Assembly: GCF_001949145.1 (NCBI RefSeq)
Contig: NW_019091495.1
Coordinates: 395,032-450,461, forward strand
DNA length: 55,430 bases
DNA from: Acanthaster planci
Lineage: Eukaryota > Echinodermata > Asteroidea > Valvatida > Acanthasteridae
Reading direction: 5' to 3'
The position numbers and the translations under genes were made by a program. The notes under the pieces are model-generated. The model made no database searches. It had not been told where the DNA came from and saw nothing but the letters and a program-made list of their open reading frames with translations. Positions 11,184-25,000 of this stretch are shown here, piece after piece (the stretch's first letter is position 1; each line of letters begins with the position of its first letter).

Positions 11184-12181
11184 TGTCAAGACATGGTATA
11201 AAATCACTGCCAACAGTCCAACATATTATGCCATTTTCAAGAGTTTGGGGATTTATCAACCTGCACATTTCTGGAATAGGTACAAAATACAACAGAAAAC
11301 CAATATTTCCCCAAAGGACATATGGCAATCTCAAGAAGTTTCCTTAATCAGGCATGCAACTTGGGCTTGGACAAGTAACAAGGAAATTCCAATCTTTACA
11401 AGACTTAGTACAGGGTTTTTCAATTTTCATTGGCACGAGTGTGAAGTGAAAAACAAGGAAAGCAGCTGACCTGAGGAAAAGTGGCATGCCTGCTTAATGG
11501 CTGTCATAAGGGCTTTCTCCATTTAAGACAATCACCATGCATCATTTGGAGGAAATGGAAGCATTGGCTTTCTGATGTGAATACTACACTGTTCTCACAA
11601 AAGTACAGATCTGGAAATCCCCCAAAAGTAAAACCAAAACTCTCTACTTAACAAACCTAACTATTAAAGATTGTACAATGACTGCAACAAATGTCGCGGA
11701 TTAACTTCTTTGATGAGCATAAGAAGTTAATGTATAAACTCATCACAAAACAAGTATGAACGTTCAACATGTATAACGAAGGGGCACATCTCTCCTTTTG
11801 GACAAAAATGTTCTGCTTTTTAAACTTTTTCAAATCATAATTAGACAATGTCAATGTTTGTTTGTTCTTGGCCTAGTGCCAACAGTTACCCTCTACAAAA
11901 GAATTGTGTAACCTGCAAAATTTCTGGCAAGTGAACTGAGCCTGCCCTTGAGTAACAGTTAACTTGCTTCAATGTATATCAGTCTGTGTTCTATGGTACA
12001 TGTTGGACTATCCATACCGTTATAATAAAGATACACATGTACCTATATTGATGATGTCATTGGTATGCATAGTGCAAGTCATGTGACTACCAGCGTACAT
12101 GTACATACACGTATTGCACTTCTGAATGAGCCCCGAACTAGTGCCAATACAAAGACGATTATTCACTTGAATAAAAAGCAG

Positions 12182-12345
12182 AGGCATAACTAGGGGGGGG
12201 GGCACTTGCCCCCAGTTCCCCCAGGGTGCAACCCCCCCCCTTTGAAATTTGTGAATAATCTCCTTTGAGTTTCTTTCGCTATGCAGCTGCTGCTTTATTT
12301 TCTTGTGGTGACTCCTTTGCCCCCACCCCCAACACCCCAACATAC
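12182..12345 (+). mobile_element. G/C-tract repeat, family B copy 1
   Basis: Starts AGGCATAACTAGGGGGG, then GGGCACTTGCCCCC, and ends in a C-rich tract (TTTGCCCCCACCCCC). The same order is seen at 37351-37540 (GTGGCATAGCTACGGGG...CACGTGCCCC...TTGCCCCCGCTCCC). No protein is encoded. Confidence 0.55.
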
Positions 12346-14399
12346 ACTGTCCCTTGAAGACGTGCAGAATGAACACAAAATGGGCTGTTGTCTCTGTCCA
12401 TTTTAGAAGATTCATTCACATTTTGTAGAAGGGATGGAAAGGGGTGTGAAAGGGAGGTGTGGCAGACAGAAGTGGTATTGGTGGGAGGGACAGAAAACAG
12501 GTGGTTTTGGTTTGAAGGCAAGAAAATCAATGGTAACATTGTTACAAGAATATATTTGATTGAAATTTAACGACTCTTTGGAATTACCAAGCACCAAGAC
12601 ATGTTATTTGCAGGAAGGAATGTAGTTAAATACATACATGTATAAAGGTCACGACCTTCACATTGATAAGGCAATCAACAATGCTAAGTATTTACACAAA
12701 TTAATCTCCATAGGAATTCATCCTGTATGCTTGCCAATAGCAGCCAGTTACAGCAGGGACAAATTAATATCCATATCTGTTCTGTAAGTTACATTTACAT
12801 TTCCATCATGCCAGAATATCTGCACACTGCATATCAAACTATCACAGTTTTATCTATGGAAAAAAGGTCTCCTAGGAAATGTAATACATGTACATACCCC
12901 ATACAAATGGTGAATACTTCAAGATGCTTGAGAACTATGAGGTCTACAATCTGTCTCACAAATGACATGGAAAAAACCTGAAAACGACATTAACGGCCAT
13001 TTAAGAAAAATATATAACAGTCTACACAAAACAGAGTTTGCTCGAAAGTTTAAGCAACTTTTGAACAAGTAGTAAACTTAAAAGCATGTATGATGGTTCC
13101 AAACTGGAAGCAGCATTTATACCCTCCAGTGCCGAGATGTTTTAGTAATTATCTAACCAGTGTGTTTGCATACACATCACAATGCTACATATAGGTCAAA
13201 CTTTCAATAACTATCTTCCATGCCGGCACCAAAATACCAAAATACCAAAATACAAAATAAAAAGAGTTTTGAAAATTCTACCTTTGAGCAGCACTTGCAA
13301 ATGTTCAAGCACTGAGCAACCCACAGCATGTTTGGCATCTTGTTTTTTTTTTTTTGAAGATGGATCTTTTATTTAAACCAAGACTACCCGTTTTTTTCCC
13401 CAAGAAGGTAGCTAGTTCTGTATTAATCAGAGTATGGCTTCCAACTTTCAGGGGACATCCTTGAATTCCTTCACATTTTTCCCTTTGCTTTGGATTCTGT
13501 TTTCCTTCAGGAGCAAAAAAGATGGCAACCGACAAAATAAAGGGGCTGGAATGACAAACATGTTCATTTTTCAACTTGGCCATGGCAGCTTGGAAATGGT
13601 AAATAATTCGACAAGGCCTATTAAGTACAGTTCCTTCTTCTTCCGTTAGCCATTCACTCTACCCTGCATGAACAAACATACATTGTTAGTTTATGTATGT
13701 CTGGCAACTCCCACCAGGAACTTGTTAGGAAGGGTGTAACTGAGCCCTTGCTGTGAATCATACTGACGTCGTTTTGGAATGCGGGGCTTTTCTGGATTAA
13801 AGTTCTCTTCCCAAACCCACGACTGTTTTGTGTCTGGTTGATTTGACAGAAAAGAAACAACCCTTTCAGGAAATGGCTAGATCTCCCTTATGCCAGGTGT
13901 GCAATAAACACGAGGGTGGATGTTGGTTCCCACTTTCAAATATTTCCTGATTCTATGTGATGCAGACCAAAAATAAACCTGCAAATAACCACAATTTTGA
14001 CGGTGGCAAAATTTACTTTGCATTCCCATTTCGGTAAAGTATAAAACAGTCTTAAAATTTATCTTGTTTAACCTTTGAAGAGTAAATATAAACTTACTGC
14101 TTTCAAGCCACACTACAAGACCACTGCTCATGGCTGCTGACTGCAGAAAGTGTTGCCAATTAGAAAAACTCAACTTCGATGCAAAAGCTGGTTACCTGCT
14201 CCAATATCGCGCAACTAGTTTTCAGCCAAATTTATACCCAGTAAGCACTTTTGCTAAGTAAAGTTTTCCCCTTAAGCAGCTCTACATGCCCAAAAGAATT
14301 AGATTATTATTATCAGGCACTGCTTATAAAACAATCTTATATTTTAACACAATTTCCTTATTTTTCCAAGATATTTAGAGACAAAGATCATAGAGTTTG

Positions 14400-14409
14400 T
14401 TTATTTATT
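14400..14409 (-). other. Candidate TBC1D10 polyadenylation signals
   Basis: The plus strand TTTATTTATT gives two overlapping AATAAA hexamers on the minus strand, about 540 bp after the TBC1D10 stop codon. The position is plausible, but other TTTATT sites exist further on. Confidence 0.3.
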
Positions 14410-14944
14410 TGACCATTTACCTCGTTACAGGAAAAGCTTCTATTTACAAATCAGCCATTACAAAATAAAAAAAACATTGCACAGTATTTCTTTTTTTTTT
14501 CTTTTTTTTTTCACAGATCATGCAACATGCGAAAAGGACTTATCCTGTATAAAAGTAATCTCTTCCATCCTGATGATGTATGAGTTTGAAATGCTGACGC
14601 ATCTACATGAATATGGCGACCACGACAACAAAATGCTACATCCTAAAACCTACTTCTCCGAGAAATACTTAGAAATCTGTTTGAATCTTTCAGAATCTGT
14701 CACTGTGCAGAAACGACACAGCACATTCTTTGTACTTGAAACTCTCCAGAGGCATCAAGCCCCATGTGAAGTGATGAATGATTCTTAATCCCTTAAATAT
14801 TCCCAGTTCTCACAGGATAGCGTGCGCAAAGCTGTGTAGACAAAACGCCATTGTAATCATGCCGAGGTGACAGAAAGGGCTCGAGTCTGAGAGGTATGCC
14901 ATCAATGTCCAATGCTGTCTACTCTTAAGACTTTAACCAAGTGA

Positions 14945-16018
14945 TCATACAGGCGTTTCCAAGCCGATGGAAGGTTGAGGACTTTGGTCGTCATGGTGAT
15001 CGTGATGCTGAGATGTTTGTCTGGATGATATTAAATGTGTCTCTTGTTCTTCGGCCGGTGAATGCATCGGACTACCAGGTAATGAGTCGTTCACTGGTAA
15101 GTCAATTGGGGTCGACACTGTCTCTGGATGAGAAACATTAGCATAGGGCGACATCCGGTACTCTGTTTGTCCAATCCAGACTTCTGTCGCATGATCTACC
15201 TTATTGGTTTTCCGTCCTGCATCGTTGCTCCCGTTCGACAATCTCCTAGTCTCCTCAGTGACATCTCCATGATGATGCCCCTGATCTTCCACTAGAGACA
15301 ACGGCTGACTACTGGAATGCCCAGCTTTCTCTTTCTGCTTCTTGTCTGCTTTCTCAGCCTTCTTGGCCTTCTTTTCTTCTTTCTTCTCCTTGCTTTTGGA
15401 TTTCTTGTCCTTTTTCTCTACAGATATCTTTCCTTTCTCCTTGTCTCCTGAGACTGACTCCAGGGCGGCCGCATCTGTCACCTCAGCCTTTGTTTGCTCT
15501 TTCCCTTTTTTCTTATCACTTTTTTCCTTCTTCCTCTCATCTTTCTTAGAGTCTTTGCTCTTGGATAATTTTTCAGCACCTGGACTCACTGGAGTGTTCA
15601 CAGGGTTCCTGTTCCAGTCTCGCGGGGGATTGTCGACATGTATCTCCCGCACCATCTCAAATCGTTCACTGCTGAGATCGCTCATGGGTGACCGAGGATG
15701 AACATGAGGAGTTTGTTCTGTCTCCTCCTCGGGTGGCACCTCAACCCAAGCATCCTTGTGCTCAGCATGTGCCTTGTGCTTCAGCTCAGCATGCCTGTCC
15801 ATTGCCAGCAAGTCCTGACTTCCAAAGCCCTCCGTCCGTTCTCTGTTGGGTGGCGGTTTCACCTTGCCTCGTTTCTTCTTTCTCAGATTGTCAATATCCC
15901 GCTGCATGGCAGCAGCTTTCTCGGGTGCCAACTGCCGTTCCTTGATGACCTTCCGTCTTGCCAACGAGAGTGAGTGTTCAGCTTCCATGTCCCTCTCAAA
16001 AACTCGAAGCTTCAACAT
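14945..16018 (-). CDS. TBC1D10: TBC1D10 terminal coding exon
   Basis: 357 codons and a TGA stop. The acceptor is tttgcag|ATG; this ATG is internal (residue 355), because the upstream in-frame residues are intron. It encodes [20 protein letters not shown], a mixed low-complexity stretch, a Lys/Glu-rich block (plus strand about 15319-15571), a His-rich segment and the final GLETPV. The last four residues fit a class I PDZ ligand. Long antisense frames over this exon are shadows of the biased codon content. Confidence 0.95.
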   Translation of the reverse strand: MLKLRVFERDMEAEHSLSLARRKVIKERQLAPEKAAAMQRDIDNLRKKKRGKVKPPPNRERTEGFGSQDLLAMDRHAELKHKAHAEHKDAWVEVPPEEETEQTPHVHPRSPMSDLSSERFEMVREIHVDNPPRDWNRNPVNTPVSPGAEKLSKSKDSKKDERKKEKSDKKKGKEQTKAEVTDAAALESVSGDKEKGKISVEKKDKKSKSKEKKEEKKAKKAEKADKKQKEKAGHSSSQPLSLVEDQGHHHGDVTEETRRLSNGSNDAGRKTNKVDHATEVWIGQTEYRMSPYANVSHPETVSTPIDLPVNDSLPGSPMHSPAEEQETHLISSRQTSQHHDHHDDQSPQPSIGLETPV

Positions 16019-19000
16019 CTGCAAAAACAAACCGTTGAAAATTACCTGTTGAGCAATCACTCAGAATGATGCATTCACTGACTCAGCACCCAATCATGTT
16101 TTTGTCTTCTGTTTCTGACACAACTGTCAATGTCAAGAAAATCACCCACATACTGTAGAAAAACAATTCAAACCTGGAAATAAATTTCCCTTTCAAATCC
16201 TAGGAAGGTGTAAGAGTAAGACCACAATGTCTCCAAGACAGAGTAAGAAATTCACCCCTCTCCCTGCCGGAATTTCAGTAGTCCCTATTTGAACCCCTTT
16301 CTAATGCTCCAAATCTTCTTTAAAAAGTCTTCCCCCTTCTCTCTCGATGGATCCGTCCCTTTCAGTATTGACACCTTCTCATTTCCCTACTTTTCCAAAC
16401 TCCTGGTCGTACTTTGTCCACACTGGATCAACCACTGATTAAACACTATCTGCCCCCATTTCTTCTTCCACGGTGACTTTTCACCCAGATTCAATCATTA
16501 TTCTTGGCCACACCTTCAACAATCTAGGCAACTGCCCCACCCACTTTCCAACTACCCAAATCCTTTTCTTACTGGTAGGAAATTGCTACACCTGTTTCTC
16601 AACCACCAGCAATTCCCAAGAGTCTAAGAACGGAGTGGTGAAAATCACCTCTGCACTCAAGAAGTCCTCTTGTGTGACGGATGCTGGGATGTTCCTCAGA
16701 ACCTCCATGGTCTCATACAATCCCTGGCAATCTTTTAATTGCTCTGAGCGTCCCAGTGTAAACTTGAGTAAGACCAGGGCAACGCGGAACAAAACCTTCA
16801 CACCTGACCAACAAAATGAGAATTATAATTACTCTGGGAAAATCAGCTGCTCCATTTCATGATGCAAAAATTTAAAAACTGTGAATAAAGAAAGAGAAAA
16901 GGAAACCTTTCTCAAAATACAATCAAAAGTAATAACAAATTATAAGAAAATCAATTTTCTTTTAGTAACGTGAACTGAGCGTGTAAGTTTCTCTACATTT
17001 GATGCACATATCAATTTTTACCACGCAGCACTGTTCCATGTGCAAGACAACAAGCAGTACTCCAAACACACCTTTGTTCATTTCCTTGTTGGTCAAGTAA
17101 GTCAACCCAGCAGCTTTACCTGTAAAATATCTCTAAGTGACACAACTTCAAGCTTGGCCTAAGTGTTTGTTGTATTTAAAACTTTCTAAGTTTAACGACT
17201 TAAAAGGCATAAAATGCAATTTGCCAAACCATTACCACCTGTAAATCTAAATATAGTACTAGCACTTTTGAAAAGACCCAACAAACGTCACTTCCTGACG
17301 GCAACAGAATCTGCTCAAGTCTGCTACCCTGCTTGCATCATTGTCACAATGTCTTGAGTCATGCTACTATTTCTGCCTACCTGATTCTACAAACCTAGCC
17401 TGGTTGCAACCCTCTAGGCTGGCCCTAGACCTAGCTTGGTCATTTCCTTTACCTTCACAGAAGAACATGTCCCAGACACGCAGGACGGATGGCCAGGGTA
17501 GCGTGCGGGAGAACATACACATAAACCACTCAGTCATGTATAGAATTGGGTCAATCTTGTGCTTTTTCTGTATGAAATAGAGAACGGAAAAACAAAGCCA
17601 GGCACAATGTTAGGTGTAGATGTATTCCAATTTGAACCATCCCAGATTCCCACAAATCTACGCCTACATGTGGCAGAAATCTACCTGATTCAAGGTCACA
17701 GTGCGTTTTGCTTACGGAGACAACAGAAATGTTGCCAATGTTCACAAGCACTGTTCAATTTAGATATGCACATAAATGATTGTGAACTCTGGCAGCATTT
17801 CTGGTCTGCACTCCGTGACAGTAATGCAGCCCAATCTCTGTAACATAACAGAGAGTTTGTTGGTCATTACACACTGGTTGACCAGTTTAGAATGGTGTCA
17901 GTAATCTCACTAAGACATTGTGGCGTGAACAATTTCACAAAATGATTGCGACTGTCTCTGAGCTAACACGGCTGCAGTGGAAAACCTGACTGGGGTTGCT
18001 GCAAAAAAAATACGATGTGACAACTTTCATGCAAAAACTTGATTTTTCTGTTTTTAATAATTGTTGTTGCCATGGTTGTTTTTTCTCCCATCTAAATGAC
18101 CGAGGACTCAGACTTGGAGTCTTTGAGGACATAAATTGACAACAAGCCTTTCAACAAGTGTCTATTATTCTTTTCCTCACCAGGTGTTTGTAAGCTGTTG
18201 GTGATTCTTTCTTCGTCAGTCCAGCCAGTACCATGCCATCTATCTGCACAGCCTCCAGGCCAACACTGTAATACCCCGTCAGGTATTTCTCACAGATCTG
18301 GACTAAGGCCCAAAATGCATCCTAGAGGACAAAAAATGAAAGCAGACAAACAAAAACTGTGAGAAGACAATCAAATTTCCAGCAACATAACGATGGTCCC
18401 TGAAACCAAGCTGTAACAAAGCATAGGATCAATGTTCACTCATGGCATACATTAATGATGGGGGATGGACAGTGCCAAGTTATAGTACAATGGAACTGAG
18501 GAATGACAAAAAATGTCTGGAAGTTATGACTGCGGTTGAAACAACACTTGCGCTCATGGTAGCCAGTGGATTGTGGCTACAGCTTCTTCCCATTGACATG
18601 TGTGTAATTCCTAGCGACAGCTAATTGATTTGGCCATGGCTTCATATTCATTATGGGATATGTTCGCAAGTGAACAGTCAGCTCATACTTCAATCAACCT
18701 GCACTCCTGCAGTAATGACAACAGGTGTAAAATTTCATTTCTTTTTTTAAATATTGTTGATCACAAACCATGACCAAGTGCCAGTTGCATATCTAGATAT
18801 GTTTCTGGAAAGGTAAAGTTATTAAATAAGCAACAGAATACACAGACAATGAAGTAAATGTACATTAACTCTGTCAAGCTCCATCCAAGCAATCACACAC
18901 ACAAAAAACACAACTGACAACTAAACTCAAAACTACGACAGGGAACCTTCCGTTCAAATCCCGGGCCTGTCCTACCAATTTATGCCTTTTCCTTCCATTG

Positions 19001-22000
19001 TCGTTACTGCAGCTGTTCCAGTTTGGCTTTTACACTCATATTGATGATGTTTGTGTACATGGGCAAGGCTTTTAACTGTGCATGTACACACAGAATGCCT
19101 TGTGCATACTGGAACAAGGGCATTACAGATCACAATGTACAATGTTAAAGAGACATGTTTATTGAACAGGCACATTTCCACAGGGAGATAAACATTGAAC
19201 TGCATTTGTGAGTTTGGGCGATAAACGCCTCTCCTATAATCACCCTAATGGATCCAGGGGTGCCAATTATCCCTGCACTGCACCTGTTCTTTGTAGCTTG
19301 CCACGTCATGTACATGTATGTACCACTCCATTATGAATCACAAAGACCAGATCCTACATTTGAACAAGTGAACAATGTTACTGAAAATTATGCTACAGCG
19401 ACCCCCCCAAAAGAATCCTTACTCTTCCATTCAACAACCAGATGTCCAACAAATCCAAGGTCTTTCCATGACATTTGAATAAAACTTCACAATAAATCAG
19501 TCTATGCACAGTGTATATTCGGTTGGTATTTCCTCCATTTTTCCATACCTTACGTGTGCAGTACAATGCTGCAATGCCTAAATTGCTATGTCCACACATG
19601 AGACATCAACATTTATGCCGACAATTGGCCTATCCCCCCCCCACTACAGTCATCTGGTCTGTTCTGAATACATTTTTTTAACATCTCAACTTACAAATCA
19701 AGAGACTTATAACCACTGTAATTGCAAACTGGAAGCAAAAGTTAAGATAACAAGTGTATAGACTTCCCGAGGGAAAATTCGGGGCTCTTCCTTGATCACA
19801 CATGTAAGGGAAATCCTAAATGGTTTCCATGGTAGGATTTTCCCTTGCTTTTCTATCATGCCCATGACTATGATACTATAATAAGGAAACACTCCTCAGC
19901 ACAGGTGGCTCTTAATGAGCTGTAAGCTCCATCGATTATAGATGATTGCCGATATTGATATATCGGCGGCCCGATATCGATAATACGGACATATCAAATT
20001 TGTTTGAAGAATTTATGTTTCCAAGCTCAAAACCAATGGCATAACGCATGCTTAATGCCGAACACCTTTTGCAGTTAGGTGGCTTAGGCCCCTAACCATG
20101 CAGCATGCGATAAGTCTGCTGGAATTGGAGAGCTTTTTTAATCTTCCCCAAACAAAAGAGCCTCTGACGACACCAACAACCTGCAGTCAGAACTTTATAT
20201 TCAAATGTGAAGGCAGGCATACTACGGCCAGTCCAAGATCTGAGAGCCCGGCTTCATTGCTTCCTGGGACAGTAAGTTCCTCCTTCAACCAATCACCACT
20301 GATGATATTGCTACGCCACAATACGACATGAATATACATCACTCAAACTATTACGTGTATGCAGAGAGGGCACAGGAATCTCATGCATCTGTTACAGATG
20401 GGACATTTCTTCCTTTAGAATTTGCCTGCTGTTTTTGATTTAATTCTTTCTTTAGACATTTGTGGTATTTTAAGTCTAACCTGTTCTGTAGCAGACCCCA
20501 TGTATTGTGCTTTGTACCCAGTATTCTTTTGTTAAGATGTTGCCCAGTGGGCTGACCGGTTATGTAATGGCCCTTTTATTATCTGCTGGGTGCACATGTA
20601 TTTAAGAAGTGGGTTGTGTGGGCGTCACACCACAGCCACCCGTTCAGCCAGGGGCTCTGTTCTTTTTTTCATTTGATGGGTGTCGCCAACCTTCATCACT
20701 CCAGCCAATGTCCAATTGGCCCTCCAGCTATACACTGCCAGCAGATACAGCGAGTCACCGCATGGCCTGGGACCAGACCGGTTCTGAGGCACAACCCCAG
20801 ATGACCTGAATCAGGCCAACCGGGTGCACCAGGCCAGTGCTTCAGCCAGCTGTGCCTGAGTTGTCCCTCCGCAACAGAACACCAATAGTCAACTTGACAG
20901 CGCGGACCCAATCAAGTCCTCAACAACAACCTATAAGTAATTATGTAATTTTATAAACAAATAGAAACCTAGATTTAAATTGCTTTATTATTTTTGGTAT
21001 GTAAACTGAATAAATTTCTGTAAATATAGTTGCTGGTTTCCTTTTCTCTGCTGTCATGTTCGTCTCTGTCGTGCCCTACTTCATTTTGGTTCTTTTAATT
21101 AGTTGCACGTAACACGTCATTCATACAAGTTCAGGCAAAGGCTACTTCTTATCCACTTGACGTTTTTACCAAGTGCCATATATGAAAAAAATACACACAC
21201 AAGTACCAGGCAAAATTCACTGATGTTGAAGTCACAGCCACAAGTAAAACAGTCTTTAAGCTTCATGGTTTCCGGCCATCAAAGCTCTGCTGCGCCACGC
21301 ATGCAATAACCAATGAGGTTTGGTACCCGGACACAAGGGTACTTTACAGTTTATTTGTGTACGCATTTTCCTTTGCGTGGAAAGGTGCCCTGCTCAAATT
21401 TTTTTAACCACTTTTTTATATACCCAGCAAGAAATGAGACCGAGGGGTACCCCCCAACATGTCCAATTCCTATACACATTCCAGACTATTGTTACTTAAC
21501 AAATCCCCCCAAGATGTCTGAAAGGAATTCCCCAGATTCTTGCAAGACAATGACCCACACAAATCAGGGGGGGGTTCTCTCCGTCTCATACCTTGCTGCA
21601 TGTGACTTTTTATAAGCTTTTGTGAACAGGAAAACAACAAATCATGGGTAAAAAATTTGCTGACTGCTATTCTTAACTATGAAAAACAGACACTTTTATT
21701 CCAAGACAAAATACTAGCAATAACAACAACTACTGTAACTTCATTTTTTTATTATATCAGTGCTTTTGATTTATCAGTTTCAATGTTAAAGTGATATCAT
21801 TGATATCGATATCAAAGCAAAATAGATATATTGGATATTATCTATATATTGATGAACCTTAATGAGCTATTACACTGTTCAGGTCTCTCCTGCTTGAAAA
21901 TGGAAGAATTGGTCTAACAAATACAACATATGACATTTTTGGAAGTAATTTTTGTTTCCATAGATCTGCACACATGTGCAAGGTGCTTGATATAAGCTGC

Positions 22001-25000
22001 TTAATGGTGGATACAAACTTTGACTTCAATCGTGAGCAACAGGAAAGGAAAAACTAGCTTTACCACTGCATAAAAAAATAAGTGGAACCAAAACTATGCA
22101 TTCAGCTGAAAAACTTGGCAACTTTTTTTTCAAAATTTGCCAACCGGGACCTGCTTATGGAAAACCCAGCTATGACGGAAACACTTAACCAGCTACCATC
22201 TAAAGCAAGCGTCACCGTATGACCTATTTTATATTGCCTTCACTGCCATCCTAACACATGCATGTAAAATTCAGCAGCAGGGATACTCTAAAAGAGTCTG
22301 CAGAATCTGCTTTGCATTGTTCAAGGATCAGACTCCATGAAAACCTTGCTGAACTCTGAAGGGAAACCCAGTGGTCAAAGCAGACTTGACAAAACACTTC
22401 CCCACACTGGTGTTATTTTTTCTTTATTCACGTAGAGAAACTTTCCCTAATCCCTTATAATCCCAAACTCCTACAGAAAAACTCTCAGCCTTTGACGCTT
22501 CTGGGTCAAAAAAAAAATGAAAGGGCTGAATTCTTTTCATGAAAGCAGCAATGGAAATATTGATTACTCCTAAACCTTTTTACAGCAACAGAAAGCTAAT
22601 ATGCAAGAAACCATTTTTTTTCCCTCTTGGCCTCTCGAGTGTTTACACTTCATAAGCACATACACCTATGACATCCTTTTACTTTCAGGTCATAGACTGC
22701 ATTTCAACAGACACTGAAAACATTTCAGTACTGTAGAAAATCAAACCAAAGGATCTGAAATATTCAGGACTTCGTCATTGTACGGCCAAGGTAATATAAA
22801 TGTATAGTTTTGTCAGACAAGTGTAAAGGGACAGATAACAAAGATGTGAGATCTGCATTTCTCTTGCTGTCCCAAGTTTATGTATTAGTACATACACGTA
22901 CCTACAATATAATATGTAATGTTTACAAATGTCGAAGATGAAAGGGTCGAAAATTGTTTTTGAACTACATGTTATTGTTAACATATCAATCCAAACATGC
23001 ACATGTATAGATGTAAATCCAATCTAAATACCAACGCAGTGAACAAACAGCAATGAGATTGGAAGCTTGGCAATGTACGCCCATGACGTCCCCTAGTTGG
23101 TACTACAGAGTCCAGCAATGAAGAGGTTGGCTTCATGAAATGGCACATTTCTCAGCCTTCAGATGTATACACCCCCCCCATCTGTCAGGATCAGAGTACT
23201 GATGGATCGCTTTCTAAACAACACTGACTCCATACAACGATGCTTGCCAGAGCGGTGAACTCTCTAAACATACTGAATGTATCTCACAGGCACCATTGAT
23301 CCTGCCACCTCAAGACTACATGTAGTTACTCTCTGTGCATGATGTTGGAGCCGTGCTAACCTGTACAAGGTATCTATACACCTGTAATCTTGCCAAGGGA
23401 ATCTGCAATAGAACACTGTTCATATTCAAACATGGTTCACTGCATCTGACCTGGTTGTTAACGGCAGAAATAATTCAACAGTTAATCCACATACATGAAC
23501 CTGTATATGCTTTTCAGCATATTCTATCATGGCTGGCCATACACATGCACATGTGCATGTACATGTGCATTCTATGTACAATGTACTGTGCTGAATCATG
23601 AAGTGATCAGGGGCCAAACACAATTTTTTTTTTCTTGAAAGATACAGAGAGAAACGGGATTGTCTCATTTCCTTCCTTCCAAAGTGTGTAAAAAGCCCCA
23701 AAATGCAATGCCATCCCTCAAAAAGGTCATATAAGGTTACAGAGATAAAAATCTCATTACTCCAGCCACATCAAGTTTGGCCCCTTCCCTAAATATCTGG
23801 TTCCGGATCTGCCATTTTCAGTGAACCATAGGCCTCCATAGTTCCCTATATACAGCTGCCTATTGAAGAGTACTTGATACCCTACAGGTAATCATAAAAA
23901 GCATGGAAAACATTTAATCAATTCGTACACTGCTCCTGCTTCAAATAGCACACTCTTACGGGAGGGGAGGGGACAATCTACCTCGTTAAGGAGGTAGGCT
24001 ATATAATTGTATCCTGTCCGACTGTGTACACTTGTAGTTAACATCTGTTTTCAATCATGGTGTGATCAATTCCACATGCACGAAGACTAGAAATCCAGGG
24101 AACCAAACTATGCTTGTCTGCCTAAACACGCCCACCATACATGTACATGGACATGGACAATCAACAATCAACAAATATCTCAGCCAATTTATTCCCATCA
24201 TGTGCTATGTATTTTGTTGTCAATTAAAACAAGTTGAATGTGTTTGATGAAATTGGGTGTCGTGACTGACATTTGTGCACACCAGACAATTGGAGCCTAA
24301 GTCAAGTGTGCTGTCAATTGGCCTTTAGCGGGTAAGCGTCCACACAGCAACCATGTAGGATGTTTTGTCAAAGAGAATACGTTATAACTAGACCATGTAT
24401 CAAGTGGTAATTGCTTGGTTTTCATCACACATATGTATGCACACAGGGCTCATACATTTCAACCGATACACGTACTAAATGTACAATAGGCCTGTGGCTA
24501 CCAATAATGAAAGAAATTTATGGTTTAGCTCTAACAGATTCAAGTTTGGCGTGACTTGGTTCAGTAATGTTCTGCACATTGAGCCTTTAATTGGCTCGTG
24601 CTAAAAGTGTGTGTGTGTGTTTTTTTTTTCGGCACAAAAAATTTCAACTCGAGAGCAACTGTCAAGGCAAAATCAAAATGGCGTCTACGATTTCCTTGAT
24701 CAACTTCCATCCCTACGGGTGAGTCACCCCAGCCACTGTGTCTCCCTTCTGCCTGGAGGGAAATCAGGTTAATTTATTCTTCAAGTTGACGTCCTTGAAT
24801 ACAGAGCTATTGTTTTTCGTTGGTCAAACACTGGCTACAGGGCCACTGGGCTTTTGTGGATTAAGGATGTTTCAATTTGCAAGGATTGCATTACAGTGTC
24901 TAGCTGTAAGCCTAAGACGATTGTTCGCATTGTTCTCAGAAGCCATAAAATACAATAGGTAAGACAATGTATCATACAGTGCTGTGGCACTATGAATGCT

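Larger units (their letters stand above)
6022..14399. other. Convergent intergenic region, no gene recognised
   Basis: AT-rich sequence between the 3' ends of ANKFY1 and TBC1D10. Open frames here are short and match no family I know. Apart from the repeats listed separately (a family A copy, minisatellite, small TIR elements, hairpins and a G/C-tract repeat), I see no coding exon, RNA gene or clear regulatory element. Part of the right side may be TBC1D10 3' UTR. Confidence 0.6.

Noticed and set aside
15342-15973. Plus-strand open frames of 85-119 codons
   Set aside because: They are antisense to the Lys/Glu-rich terminal exon of TBC1D10. The biased AAG/GAG codons give open Phe/Leu/Ser-rich frames on the other strand.
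18940-18980. B-box-like CCGTTCAAATCCC, possible tRNA
   Set aside because: No matching anticodon arm or acceptor stem could be folded; too little to call even a SINE.
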